Source: F23-B02 sp963625655
GTDB lineage: Bacteria; Bacillota; Clostridia; Oscillospirales; Oscillospiraceae
Assembly: GCA_963625655.1 (NCBI GenBank)
Contig: CAVFTS010000017.1
Location: 1 to 38,146, forward strand
DNA length: 38,146 nucleotides
Direction of reading: 5' to 3'
The translations under genes were made by a program, and so were the position numbers. The notes under the pieces are model-generated. The model was not told the origin of the DNA and did not search any database. It worked only from the letters and a program-made list of their open reading frames with translations. This document shows, in pieces, positions 15,285 through 23,303 of the stretch; the first letter of the stretch is position 1, and each line of letters starts with the position of its first letter.

Positions 15285-16278
15285 CGAAAAGTGTGGAGTG
15301 AAGCTCGGAGCAGCTTACGGTTTTCAGCTCGCACGAACCGAGACCATTGTACAGCACAAGGTGCACATCGTCTCCACGGCGCTTCTTATCGTTCAGCATT
15401 AGTTTACATAACTCTTGAGCGTCAAAGCTCAGCTCGGTAGGCAGACCATGAGACCTCAGGTAGGCGCAGACATCGTCTGCTTGGCGTGACATGACGGCAA
15501 GCCCGATAGAGAGCGCCTTGCCGTGGCTGAGCGTATAATCGCTTTGTTTTTCAAGGGCGTGGGCAATCGTGTGACCGAGGTTCAGATACATTCGTATACC
15601 CTCGTCACGCTCGTCGCCTTCAATATAGCTGCGCTTTGCATCGAGCGATTCGTATATGATCTCCTCCGTTTTGCAGTCGGGAACGGAGAGCAAAGTGGGT
15701 TTACATAACATTGCATACTTTGCAACCTCGGCATAGCCGTCGCAGAGGTCGTCTGGAGAAAGCGTACTGAGTACATCGGGGTCGCACAGAACCGTGAGCG
15801 GCTGATAAAAAGCACCCACGAGATTCTTTCCGGCGCTCAGATCAATACCGCACTTGCCGCCGACGGAGGAGTCGACCATTGAAAGCAGGGTAGTTGGTAT
15901 CTGAACAAATCCGACGCCGCGCATATAGCTTGCCGCCGCAAAGCCCGCAATATCCCCGGTGACGCCGCCGCCGAGGGCGACAACACAGTCGCTTCTGCAC
16001 ATATGAAAGTCCGCCATCGCATTGAGGAGGGCAATATATGTGTCGGTGTTTTTGTGCTTTTCGCTGCCGGGATAGACAAAGCACTCGGTCAAAAAACCTG
16101 CATTTTCAAGGCTTTGACGCACGATGCCTGAGTAAAGCTCCGACACGGTCTCACCGCATACGAGCATTGCACGGGTGCCTTCGCTTACGCTGCGCACATG
16201 CTCGCCGCTGTGTGGAAGCAGACCACGCTCTATAAGAACGTCGTAGCCCTTTCCGATGCCGATTCTCAGTTTTCGCAT
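15277..16278 (-). CDS. aroB: 3-dehydroquinate synthase
   Basis: A 333-aa NAD-dependent, metal-dependent cyclase that forms 3-dehydroquinate from DAHP. Recognisable motifs are GGGVTGDIAGFAAASYMRG, PTTLLSMVDSSVGGKCGIDL, KNLVGAFYQP, EVAKYAML and the metal-ligand region LNLGHTIAHALE. ATG 16278 is chosen with AAGGCGG upstream, giving a 13-bp overlap with aroF. A longer frame to 16317 adds residues not typical of the family. Confidence 0.94.
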   Translation of the reverse strand: MRKLRIGIGKGYDVLIERGLLPHSGEHVRSVSEGTRAMLVCGETVSELYSGIVRQSLENAGFLTECFVYPGSEKHKNTDTYIALLNAMADFHMCRSDCVVALGGGVTGDIAGFAAASYMRGVGFVQIPTTLLSMVDSSVGGKCGIDLSAGKNLVGAFYQPLTVLCDPDVLSTLSPDDLCDGYAEVAKYAMLCKPTLLSVPDCKTEEIIYESLDAKRSYIEGDERDEGIRMYLNLGHTIAHALEKQSDYTLSHGKALSIGLAVMSRQADDVCAYLRSHGLPTELSFDAQELCKLMLNDKKRRGDDVHLVLYNGLGSCELKTVSCSELHSTLFGD

Positions 16279-17279
16279 GGCATGACCGCCTTTCTGACGG
16301 CAAAAAGCTTTTTGCACAGAGCGTCGAAGTGCTGCGGCGTGAGCGCCTGCGGTCCGTCGCTCCGTGCGTGCGCCGGGTCGTTGTGAACCTCGATCATAAC
16401 GCCGTCCGCACCTGCGGCAGCCGCCGCAAGTGCCATCGGCTCAACATATGCCGATTTCCCGGTCGCATGGCTCGGATCAACGATGACGGGCAGATGACTG
16501 CGCTCCTTGATGACGGGTACAGCCGAGAGGTCGAGGGTGTTCCTCGTTGCGGTCTCGAATGTGCGTATGCCACGCTCGCACAGAATAACGTCGGCGTTAC
16601 CGCCGGACATGAGGTACTCCGCCGAAGTGAGAAGCTCGTCTATGGTGTTCGACCAGCCACGCTTTAGAAGTATCGGCTTGCCGCAGACGGAGAGCGCCTT
16701 TAAAAGCTCCGTATTCTGCATATTCCGGGCGCCTACCTGTATGACGTCAACATCTTCAAAGAGCGGGAGCTGAGACATATCGAGTATCTCGCTCACCACG
16801 GGAAGCCCCGTGAGACGCTTGGCTTCGAGAAGCAGCGGGACGCCGTCGCTGCGCAGACCCTGAAAATCGTAGGGCGAGGTGCGGGGCTTGAACGCTCCGC
16901 CTCGCAGAAGGGTCGCTCCCGACGCCTTGACCGCCGAAGCGATGCCGCATATCTGCTCACGGCTTTCGACGGAGCAGGGGCCTGCGATTACTGCAAAGCC
17001 GCCGTCTCCGATCCTGACGCTTCCGACCGATATGACACTGTCGTCGGGGTGGGAGAGCCTGTCTGCGAGCCTGTACGGAGCGGTGACCGCTTTGACGGAC
17101 TCCACAAAATCCAGACTTCTTATATAATCTGCGGCGAGCGTCGATGTATCGCCGACGACGCACAGAACGCTTCTGCCTTCGCCGGGAACTGAGACGGCCT
17201 TGAGACCGCAGCTTTCGATATATTCGCACAGCGACTGCTCCTGCTTGGGCGCCGCATGAGGTCGGAGTATGATTATCAT
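16266..17279 (-). CDS. aroF: 3-deoxy-7-phosphoheptulonate synthase (DAHP synthase, type I-beta)
   Basis: The first gene of the aro operon makes DAHP from PEP and erythrose-4-phosphate. Of 337 residues, about 1-70 form the ferredoxin-like N-terminal regulatory extension (MIIILRPHA...), which mediates feedback inhibition in this subtype. The barrel follows: AGPCSVES, RGGAFKPRTSPY, QVGARNMQN, LKRGW and VDPSHATGK. The ribosome binding site GGGGGT is at 17285-17290. No riboswitch, T-box or attenuator is evident between promoter and start. Confidence 0.95.
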   Translation of the reverse strand: MIIILRPHAAPKQEQSLCEYIESCGLKAVSVPGEGRSVLCVVGDTSTLAADYIRSLDFVESVKAVTAPYRLADRLSHPDDSVISVGSVRIGDGGFAVIAGPCSVESREQICGIASAVKASGATLLRGGAFKPRTSPYDFQGLRSDGVPLLLEAKRLTGLPVVSEILDMSQLPLFEDVDVIQVGARNMQNTELLKALSVCGKPILLKRGWSNTIDELLTSAEYLMSGGNADVILCERGIRTFETATRNTLDLSAVPVIKERSHLPVIVDPSHATGKSAYVEPMALAAAAAGADGVMIEVHNDPAHARSDGPQALTPQHFDALCKKLFAVRKAVMPCEN

Positions 17280-17308
17280 TGATATACCCCCGTTTGTTTA
17301 ATCATTAC

Positions 17309-17337
17309 ATTATACAACAGTTTCCGACTCCAGTCAA
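17309..17337 (-). promoter_or_regulatory. promoter of the aro operon
   Basis: On the minus strand TTGACT (17332-17337) and TATAAT (17309-17314) have a 17-bp spacer, about 30 bp before the aroF start. The leader is short. Confidence 0.75.
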
Positions 17338-17377
17338 AACGAAAAACGCATTTCGCCGGCGCTTTGACAAAAAACTC

Positions 17378-17405
17378 TTGACAATGCATCGGCTTATGAT
17401 ATAAT
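17378..17405 (+). promoter_or_regulatory. promoter of the metK operon
   Basis: TTGACA (17378-17383) and TATAAT (17400-17405) have a 16-bp spacer. The predicted start lies just before the riboswitch P1 stem. A second TTGACA is at 17364-17369. Confidence 0.75.
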
Positions 17406-17421
17406 GCGATACACAAACTCA

Positions 17422-17535
17422 ATACCTTATCAAGAGCGGTGGAGGGAACGGCCCTGTGAAACCCGGCAACCTGTCGAAAGGCAAGGTGCTAAATCCGGCG
17501 GTGATGATCGAAAGATGAGGAATGCTATCAGGTAT
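17422..17535 (+). promoter_or_regulatory. SAM-I (S-box) riboswitch
   Basis: P1 pairs ATACCT (17422-17427) with AGGTAT (17530-17535). Between them are the S-box signatures CTTATCAAGAG, GGTGGAGGGA, GAAACCCGGCAACC, AAGGTGCTAAATCC and GATGATCGAAAGATGAG. It senses S-adenosylmethionine and lies upstream of the SAM synthetase gene, so high SAM should shut off metK through the terminator that follows. Confidence 0.95.
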
Positions 17536-17536
17536 C

Positions 17537-17565
17537 TGACTCCGCCGAAGGGCGGGGTTTTTTCT
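17537..17565 (+). terminator. riboswitch-controlled terminator
   Basis: CTCCGCC and GGGCGGGG form a stem around a GAA loop, followed by six T residues. It sits directly after the SAM-I aptamer and before metK. Confidence 0.85.
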
Positions 17566-17624
17566 TTGCCTGAGCCTCCCTGCGATGCGCTTTTGAGAGT
17601 AAAAATTCATTGGAGGATAATAAA

Positions 17625-18806
17625 ATGAGCAAAAGGCTTTTCACTTCCGAGTCCGTGACCGAGGGACATCCCGATAAAATCTGCGACCAGATCTCCGATG
17701 CCGTGCTGGACGCAATACTTGAGCAGGACCCCGACGGCAGAGTCGCCTGCGAGACCACGGCTTCCACGGGTCTTGTACACATCATGGGTGAGATCAGCAC
17801 AAGCTGCTATGTCGACATTCCAAAGATCGCAAGAGACGTTATCCGTGAAATCGGCTACGACAGGGCAAAGTACGGCTTTGACTGCGACACCTGCGGCATA
17901 ATCACGAACATCGACGAGCAGTCTGCCGACATCGCTCTCGGCGTTGACAAATCGCTTGAGGCGAAGGCTCAGGACGACGGCGAGCTTGACAACGGCGCCG
18001 GAGACCAGGGAATGATGTTCGGATATGCCTGCAACGAGACCGAGGAGCTTATGCCTCTTGCGATAAGCCTTTCCCACAAGATCGCAAAGCGCCTTGCCGA
18101 GGTCAGAAAGAGCGGTCTTGTCGATTACCTCCGTCCCGACGGCAAGACGCAGGTCACGGTCGAGTACGACGACAGCGGTAAGCCCGTCAGAGTCGACACC
18201 GTGGTGCTGTCCACTCAGCACGCAGCCGAGGCTTCCCTCGACACCATCCGCAAGGATATGATAGAGCTGGTCATCCGTCCCTGCATCCCCGCAGAGCTGC
18301 TTGACGAGAACACCAAGTATTATGTAAACCCGACGGGACGCTTCGTCATCGGCGGACCTCAGGGCGACTCCGGACTTACGGGACGCAAGATAATCGTTGA
18401 CACCTACGGCGGCAGCGCACCCCACGGCGGCGGCGCCTTCTCCGGCAAGGACCCGACGAAGGTCGACCGCAGTGCAGCCTATGCCGCACGCTATGTCGCA
18501 AAGAACATCGTTGCCGCGGGACTTGCCGACAAGTGCCTTGTACAGCTTGCGTATGCGATCGGCGTTGCACGTCCCGTGTCCGTCATGGTCGATACCTACG
18601 GAACCGGAACGGTCTCCGACGAGAAGCTTGCGGAAGCCGTAAACAGTGTTTTTGACCTGCGTCCGACGGCGATAATCCGTGACCTCGACCTCAAAAAGCC
18701 CATCTACCGCAAGCTTGCAGCCTACGGTCACATGGGACGTACCGATCTCGGCGTGCGCTGGGAGGATACCGACAGGACGGAAGCGCTCATAGCGGCGGTG
18801 AAGTGA
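17625..18806 (+). CDS. metK: S-adenosylmethionine synthetase
   Basis: A 393-aa enzyme that makes SAM from methionine and ATP. GHPDKICDQISD lies at the N-terminus, GAGDQG near residue 122 and the P-loop-like GGGAFSGKD near residue 269. ATG 17625 follows TGGAGGAT. The preceding in-frame ATG at 17610 lies before the ribosome binding site. The DUF1643 gene follows with a one-base TGATG overlap. Confidence 0.97.
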   Translation: MSKRLFTSESVTEGHPDKICDQISDAVLDAILEQDPDGRVACETTASTGLVHIMGEISTSCYVDIPKIARDVIREIGYDRAKYGFDCDTCGIITNIDEQSADIALGVDKSLEAKAQDDGELDNGAGDQGMMFGYACNETEELMPLAISLSHKIAKRLAEVRKSGLVDYLRPDGKTQVTVEYDDSGKPVRVDTVVLSTQHAAEASLDTIRKDMIELVIRPCIPAELLDENTKYYVNPTGRFVIGGPQGDSGLTGRKIIVDTYGGSAPHGGGAFSGKDPTKVDRSAAYAARYVAKNIVAAGLADKCLVQLAYAIGVARPVSVMVDTYGTGTVSDEKLAEAVNSVFDLRPTAIIRDLDLKKPIYRKLAAYGHMGRTDLGVRWEDTDRTEALIAAVK

Positions 18807-19423
18807 TGCACATTCCGAGCTGTGAGAGTACGGAGCTTGAGCTTTTGGGTTTTGACGAGGCACTGAGCGGTCGTAGCTTTGAGGGCTATGACCCTGAGCG
18901 TTGGCTCTATGTGCCGGATCATTACTCCGATTACCGTTACATTCTCGGAACGAGGGGAGCAAATCCCCTCATCTGCATCGGGATAAACCCCTCAACGGCG
19001 GCACCCGATGCGCTCGACAACACGCTCAAGAGCGTGGAGCGTATCGCAAAGGGGAACGGCTACGACGGCTTCATAATGTTTAATGTATACGCACAGCGGG
19101 CGACGAACCCCGACGACATGGACAGGATACCGAACGCTTTACTGCACGCAGAGAATATGAAGGCGTTCCGCTACATACTCTCGAATGTGGGTGAAGGGCA
19201 TACGCCGGCTGTCTGGGCGGCATGGGGTACCGTCATCGAAAAGCGCCAGTATTTGCGTGATTGCCTGTGCGATATGCTGGAGATCGGCAGAAGCTACGGC
19301 GCACGTTGGCTGTCGGTCGGCAAAAGGAGCAAGAAGGGGCATCCGCACCATCCGCTCTATCTGAGGAGCGACGCCGTGACCGAGGATTTCGACATTGACG
19401 CATATCTTGAGGTAATAAAATGA
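18806..19423 (+). CDS. DUF1643 domain protein
   Basis: A 205-aa cytoplasmic protein of unknown function. It matches the DUF1643 pattern: LICIGINPSTA followed by a charged helix, then GFIMFNVYAQRATNPDDM and a C-terminal HPHHPLYL segment. ATG 18806 shares one base with the metK stop, so translation is coupled. The next gene starts within its stop codon (ATGA). No role in SAM metabolism is established; the operon position is the only hint. Confidence 0.75.
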   Translation: MHIPSCESTELELLGFDEALSGRSFEGYDPERWLYVPDHYSDYRYILGTRGANPLICIGINPSTAAPDALDNTLKSVERIAKGNGYDGFIMFNVYAQRATNPDDMDRIPNALLHAENMKAFRYILSNVGEGHTPAVWAAWGTVIEKRQYLRDCLCDMLEIGRSYGARWLSVGKRSKKGHPHHPLYLRSDAVTEDFDIDAYLEVIK

Positions 19424-20244
19424 AAACAAAGCTGCGCCTTGCCGTCTGTCAGATAAGGACGGAGACGGATAAAAATGCGACCATGGAGAAGACTGCCGCA
19501 ATGATAAAGGATGCTGCCGACAAGGGAGCCGACATTGCGGTGCTTCCCGAAATGTTCAACTGTCCGTATTCAAGCAGGTACTTCAGAAGCTTTGCCGAGA
19601 ACGAAAACGGCGAAAGCCTTGTCGAGATGTCACGTTGGGCAAAGGAAAACGGCGTCATCCTCGTCGGCGGCTCCGTGCCGGAAAAGGACGGGGATAAGAT
19701 GTACAACACCTGCTACGTTTTCGATCGTGACGGTGAGCTTATCGCAAAGCACCGCAAGGCACATATGTTCGACGTTCAGATAGAAAACGGGGTCTCTTTC
19801 CGTGAATCCAAGCACTTTTCACCCGGAAACGAGATAACGGTGTTTGACACGGAGTTCGGCAAAATGGGCGTTATGGTGTGCTTTGACATACGCTTCCCGG
19901 AGCTGTGCAGGAGCATGGCGGAAAGGGGTGCTAAGCTCATCTTTTGCCCGGCGCAGTTTAACATGACGACGGGACCTAAGCACTGGGAACTGAGCCTCCG
20001 TGCAAGGGCAATGGATAACGAGCTGTTTTTTGTCGGAGCTTCTGCGGCACGCTATGAGGGCTTTGACTACGAATGCTGGGGTCACTCGGCGGTTGTCAGT
20101 CCCTTCGGCGACGTGATCGCCTCCTGCGACGAGAAGGAGAGGCTCCTGCTGTGTGACATCGACCTTGCCGAGGTTGACTCGGTCAGGCGGCAGCTTCCGA
20201 CCTTCCTTAAGCTGCGTGAGGATCTGTACACCGTGTCAAAATAG
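19420..20244 (+). CDS. nitrilase-superfamily carbon-nitrogen hydrolase (Nit2/omega-amidase-like)
   Basis: A 274-aa hydrolase with the Glu-Lys-Cys triad visible as E44 (VLPEMFNCPY), K113 (KHRKAHMFD) and C154 (VMVCFDIRFPEL). The close spacing and the RKAHMFDV segment resemble omega-amidases, which hydrolyse alpha-ketoglutaramate or alpha-ketosuccinamate. Those products can arise from glutamine transaminase acting in methionine salvage, which would fit an operon led by metK. That link is inference. It is the last gene of the unit. Confidence 0.85.
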   Translation: MKTKLRLAVCQIRTETDKNATMEKTAAMIKDAADKGADIAVLPEMFNCPYSSRYFRSFAENENGESLVEMSRWAKENGVILVGGSVPEKDGDKMYNTCYVFDRDGELIAKHRKAHMFDVQIENGVSFRESKHFSPGNEITVFDTEFGKMGVMVCFDIRFPELCRSMAERGAKLIFCPAQFNMTTGPKHWELSLRARAMDNELFFVGASAARYEGFDYECWGHSAVVSPFGDVIASCDEKERLLLCDIDLAEVDSVRRQLPTFLKLREDLYTVSK

Positions 20245-20307
20245 TCAATATCGACAAAGTTTTTACCGGCAGAGAGCAAAGCTTTTGCAAAACGACGAAA
20301 CTGAAAA

Positions 20308-20337
20308 AAGGGCTTGCAAAACAGACGGCAAGCCCTT
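20308..20337. terminator. hairpin between the amidase and pyrR units
   Basis: A 10-bp stem AAGGGCTTGC / GCAAGCCCTT has a 10-base loop. The T run is on the minus-strand side; on the plus strand it is followed by TATGAT, so as a terminator of the amidase gene it is weak. It overlaps the presumed pyrR promoter. Confidence 0.5.
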
Positions 20338-20342
20338 ATGAT
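20314..20342 (+). promoter_or_regulatory. probable promoter of the pyrR operon
   Basis: TTGCAA (20314-20319) and TATGAT (20337-20342) have a 17-bp spacer. The -35 box lies in the inverted repeat described above. Confidence 0.5.
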
Positions 20343-20360
20343 ATAGAAAAAGATTTTTAA

Positions 20361-20390
20361 GCGGGTCCCGTGAGGCCGGCAAAGTCGCTC
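20361..20390 (+). promoter_or_regulatory. PyrR-binding loop in the leader RNA
   Basis: GGTCCCGTGAGGCCGGCAAAG closely matches the conserved PyrR-binding element (UCCNGNGAGGYU followed by GCAA). PyrR bound to UMP stabilises this anti-antiterminator and favours termination at 20430-20460. Confidence 0.8.
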
Positions 20391-20429
20391 ATATTGCAGG
20401 GTCGTGCATTGGCACGTCTGCGTTTGCGT

Positions 20430-20460
20430 ATCTTGCCGGAAGCGGCAGGATATTTTTTTT
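20430..20460 (+). terminator. pyrR attenuator terminator
   Basis: ATCTTGCCG pairs with CGGCAGGAT around a GAAG tetraloop and is followed by eight T residues, about 50 bp before pyrR. Confidence 0.9.
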
Positions 20461-20508
20461 GCCACGCAAAAGCATAGCAAAATAAGAAATGTATGCCCGG
20501 AGGCAAAG

Positions 20509-21057
20509 ATGGAGATCAAATCAAAGCTCATGGACGAGGCGGCGATGAACCGTGCGCTCATGCGTATCTCGCATGAGATCGTCGAAAGAAACAAAGGAGC
20601 GGGAAACGTTGTCCTGCTCGGTATAAGGCGCAGGGGAGTGCCGATAGCGAGGCGCATCTGCGAAAACATCGAAAAGATCGAGGGACAAAGCGTCCCCTGC
20701 GGCGAGGTGGACATCAGCTTTTACCGTGACGACCTCACTAAGCAGAGCGATATGCCGCAGCTTAAATACACCGACTTCGGCTTTGACGTAAACGATAAAG
20801 ACCTCGTGCTTGCGGACGACGTGCTGTACACGGGCAGAACAGCAAGAGCGGCGATCGAAGCGGTGTTCTCCGCCGGAAGACCGAAAAGCATCCAGTTCGC
20901 AGTGCTTATCGACAGGGGTCACCGTGAGCTGCCCATAAGGGCGGACTACGTCGGAAAGAATGTTCCGACCTCCAGAAGCGAGCTTGTTGAGGTGCGGCTG
21001 CCGGAGTACGACGGCGACACCGGCGTATATCTTTGCGAAATCGAAAAGCAGAATTAA
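20509..21057 (+). CDS. pyrR: bifunctional pyr operon regulator / uracil phosphoribosyltransferase
   Basis: A 182-aa PyrR that binds pyr mRNA leaders in response to UMP and has uracil phosphoribosyltransferase activity. The PRPP loop LVLADDVLYTGRTARAAI spans about residues 98-115. LLGIRRRGVPIARRI and DISFYRDDL are family signatures. ATG 20509 follows CGGAGG; frames extending further upstream run through the attenuator and are rejected. It shares the leader with the uracil permease 30 bp downstream and so controls its own synthesis. Confidence 0.95.
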   Translation: MEIKSKLMDEAAMNRALMRISHEIVERNKGAGNVVLLGIRRRGVPIARRICENIEKIEGQSVPCGEVDISFYRDDLTKQSDMPQLKYTDFGFDVNDKDLVLADDVLYTGRTARAAIEAVFSAGRPKSIQFAVLIDRGHRELPIRADYVGKNVPTSRSELVEVRLPEYDGDTGVYLCEIEKQN

Positions 21058-21087
21058 AAGAAATAAATATAAAAGAGAGGCATAACG

Positions 21088-22446
21088 ATGAAAGAGAAGA
21101 AAGAGATCAGCGGCCCCGTGTATGATGCCCGTACACTCGGGGTAGGCAAAATGGGCATTTTGGGACTTCAGCACATGTTTGCGATGTTCGGCGCAACGGT
21201 ACTGGTTCCTATCCTTACCGGAATAGATATTGCGACGGCCTTGCTGTTTGCGGGTATCGGAACATTGCTGTTCCATCTCATCACCAAGGGCAAGGTTCCT
21301 GCGTTCCTCGGCTCGTCCTTCGCCTTTATCGGCGGCTACAATGCCATCACCGGATTTGATTCATCCACGGGAGCTGCCGTCAACAGCGACCTATATGTGT
21401 ATGCCTGCTTCGCAGTAGCGATTGCGGGACTAATGTATGTGATTCTTTCGGCGCTGTTCAAGGCATTCGGCGTGAACAAAGTTATGCGCTTCTTCCCCCC
21501 GATAGTGACCGGACCCATCATAATCTCTATCGGACTCATACTTTCCAGCTCCGCAATAACGAACTGCTCCGCCAACTGGCTGATAGCAATTTCCGCAATA
21601 GTCATCGTCATATGCTTCAACATCTGGGGCAAGGGCATGGCAAAGATAATTCCCATTCTCCTCGGTGTTCTCGGCTCCTATCTGATTGCGGTAGTCGTCG
21701 ATCCCTCCGCAAGAGAGAATGTCGTAAATACGGTCTCCGAGGCCAAGTGGATCGGACTCCCCATCATATGGGAAAAGAGCGTATTCCATCTGTTCAATAT
21801 GGACGTTGACACCGGTATGCTTTGGTCGGCGGTATTTACCATAGTTCCGCTGTCCCTTGCAACCATGGTGGAGCACATCGGTGACATCTGCGCCATCTCC
21901 TCCACCTGCGGAAAAAACTACATGGCAGATCCCGGCTTCCACCGCACCCTCCTCGGCGACGGACTTGCAACTACACTTGCGTCTCTGTTCGGAGCACCGG
22001 CAAATACAACCTACGGCGAAAATACGGGCGTTCTGGCTCTCTCTAAGGTATATGACCCCAGAGTAATCAGAATAGCTGCGGTGTTTGCGATAATCTTCTC
22101 CTTCTGTCCCAAGTTTGCGGCGCTTATAACCGCAATGCCCACGGCTACCATCGGCGGCGTGTCCCTAATTCTTTACGGTATGATATCCGCAGTCGGTGTC
22201 CGCAACGTGGTCGAGAATCAGGTCGATTTCAGCAATACCCGCAACGTCATCGTGGCTGCACTCATCCTCGTGCTCGCAATCGGAATCAACTATTCCGTCG
22301 GCAGTATCCGGATCGGCATCGTATCTCTTTCGGGTCTTGCGGTTGCCTCCATCGTAGGTATTGCGATCAATGCCATCCTGCCGGGCAAGGATTATGTGTT
22401 CAACCAGAATGATAAGGGTTCGACCTCCGTTAACTTCAAGGTCTGA
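21088..22446 (+). CDS. uraA: uracil permease (NCS2 family)
   Basis: A 452-aa membrane protein with about 14 hydrophobic segments. It has the NCS2 signatures GLQHMFAMFGATVLVPILTG, FLGSSFAFIGGY, SLATMVEHIGDICAIS and NTTYGENTGVLALSKVYDP. It imports uracil with protons. The ribosome binding site is AGAGAGG. Co-transcription with pyrR behind a PyrR attenuator supports the uracil assignment. Confidence 0.92.
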   Translation: MKEKKEISGPVYDARTLGVGKMGILGLQHMFAMFGATVLVPILTGIDIATALLFAGIGTLLFHLITKGKVPAFLGSSFAFIGGYNAITGFDSSTGAAVNSDLYVYACFAVAIAGLMYVILSALFKAFGVNKVMRFFPPIVTGPIIISIGLILSSSAITNCSANWLIAISAIVIVICFNIWGKGMAKIIPILLGVLGSYLIAVVVDPSARENVVNTVSEAKWIGLPIIWEKSVFHLFNMDVDTGMLWSAVFTIVPLSLATMVEHIGDICAISSTCGKNYMADPGFHRTLLGDGLATTLASLFGAPANTTYGENTGVLALSKVYDPRVIRIAAVFAIIFSFCPKFAALITAMPTATIGGVSLILYGMISAVGVRNVVENQVDFSNTRNVIVAALILVLAIGINYSVGSIRIGIVSLSGLAVASIVGIAINAILPGKDYVFNQNDKGSTSVNFKV

Positions 22447-22466
22447 GCGAAACGGTAATTAAAGAT

Positions 22467-22508
22467 TAAAAAGGTGAAGAACGATTGATTTCGTTCTTCG
22501 CCTTTTTT
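22467..22508 (+). terminator. terminator of the pyrR-uraA unit
   Basis: GGTGAAGAACGA and TCGTTCTTCGCC form a 12-bp stem with one G-U pair, followed by six T residues. Confidence 0.9.
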
Positions 22509-22526
22509 GCGCATTGAGTTTTACGG

Positions 22527-23282
22527 TTAGGGCAGCGCCAAAAAGTCGGAAATGCAGGCTGCTGCTCTGCGAACCGTTTTTGGATTCGTGAAAAGATGCT
22601 TTGCTCCTTCAAATTCGATAAGAGCTGCGTTTTCATATGCCTGCGCCGCCGTGCGTGAATATGCGATGTTCACCATACCGTCGGCTGTCCCGTGCAGGAG
22701 AAGAACGGGGCCTTTGTATGAGCAGATCTCGCTCCACGGCTCCAGAGTACGGGCGTCGGTAACATATCTGCTTCCGAGACGCACATATCCCATAACCGTA
22801 AAGCTGTCGGGAAGATCAACAGGGTCTATCTTAGTTCCGAGCATTGAGCCACGCCGTGCGTCGTCCGGGATGCAAAGCGCAGGATAAACAAGAAAAATCT
22901 TTTCCACGGAATCCGGCATTTCCGCCGCCGCAATCGCCGTAACAAGTCCACCCTGTGAGCAGCCGCCGAGAATGAGCCTTTGGCAGCGCTCACGCCTTTT
23001 TACATAATCAATGACGAGCAGGAGGTCTTCCTTTTCCGTAAGCACACTCATTTCACGGCTGCTCCTGCCTCTGCTGAGTCCGGAACCGGAGCCGGTAAAA
23101 TCGTAGATATAAACAGTATATCCTTTTTTGCAAAGCAAGCGTGCGTAGCGTGCGGTTGACAGCATATTAAGCCCGAATTCATGACTGATAATTATCGGAA
23201 GCCCGCAACGGCATTCAGGCAAAAAGCACCTGCCTTTTATGAGGAGAGAACCGCTGCGAATTTCAAATTTTTCTTTTTTCAT
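22527..23282 (-). CDS. alpha/beta hydrolase
   Basis: A 251-aa cytoplasmic esterase/acylhydrolase-like protein. The nucleophile elbow is GGCSQGG (S109), with the acid in LLLHGTADGMV (D201) and the histidine in GAKHLF (H229). The N-terminal strand order and DFTGSGSGLSRGR loop fit the cinnamoyl-esterase-like group, but the substrate is unknown. ATG 23282 is preceded by GAGGGCGTGAT. It follows the DUF1836 gene by 21 bp and is probably co-transcribed with it. Confidence 0.83.
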   Translation of the reverse strand: MKKEKFEIRSGSLLIKGRCFLPECRCGLPIIISHEFGLNMLSTARYARLLCKKGYTVYIYDFTGSGSGLSRGRSSREMSVLTEKEDLLLVIDYVKRRERCQRLILGGCSQGGLVTAIAAAEMPDSVEKIFLVYPALCIPDDARRGSMLGTKIDPVDLPDSFTVMGYVRLGSRYVTDARTLEPWSEICSYKGPVLLLHGTADGMVNIAYSRTAAQAYENAALIEFEGAKHLFTNPKTVRRAAACISDFLALP

Positions 23283-23303
23283 ACAAAATCACGCCCTCAA
23301 TCA

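Larger units (their letters stand above)
12005..15709. repeat. cluster of the dispersed word TTATGTWAAC in aroE-aroB
   Basis: Copies start at 12005, 12372, 13073, 13765, 14275, 14673, 15402 and 15699 (reading TTATGTWAAC on the minus, coding strand) and at 14747 on the plus strand. One variant (TTATGTCAAC) is at 15127. Outside the cluster I find exact copies only at 1084, 18320 and 28876. Some copies extend to the imperfect dyad GTTATGTAAAC. They occur in all three codon frames (TTA-TGT-AAA, TAT-GTA-AAC, ATG-TTA), so protein sequence alone does not explain them. Confidence 0.75.

Noticed and set aside
17607..18962. 451-codon minus-strand frame
   Set aside because: Antisense to metK.
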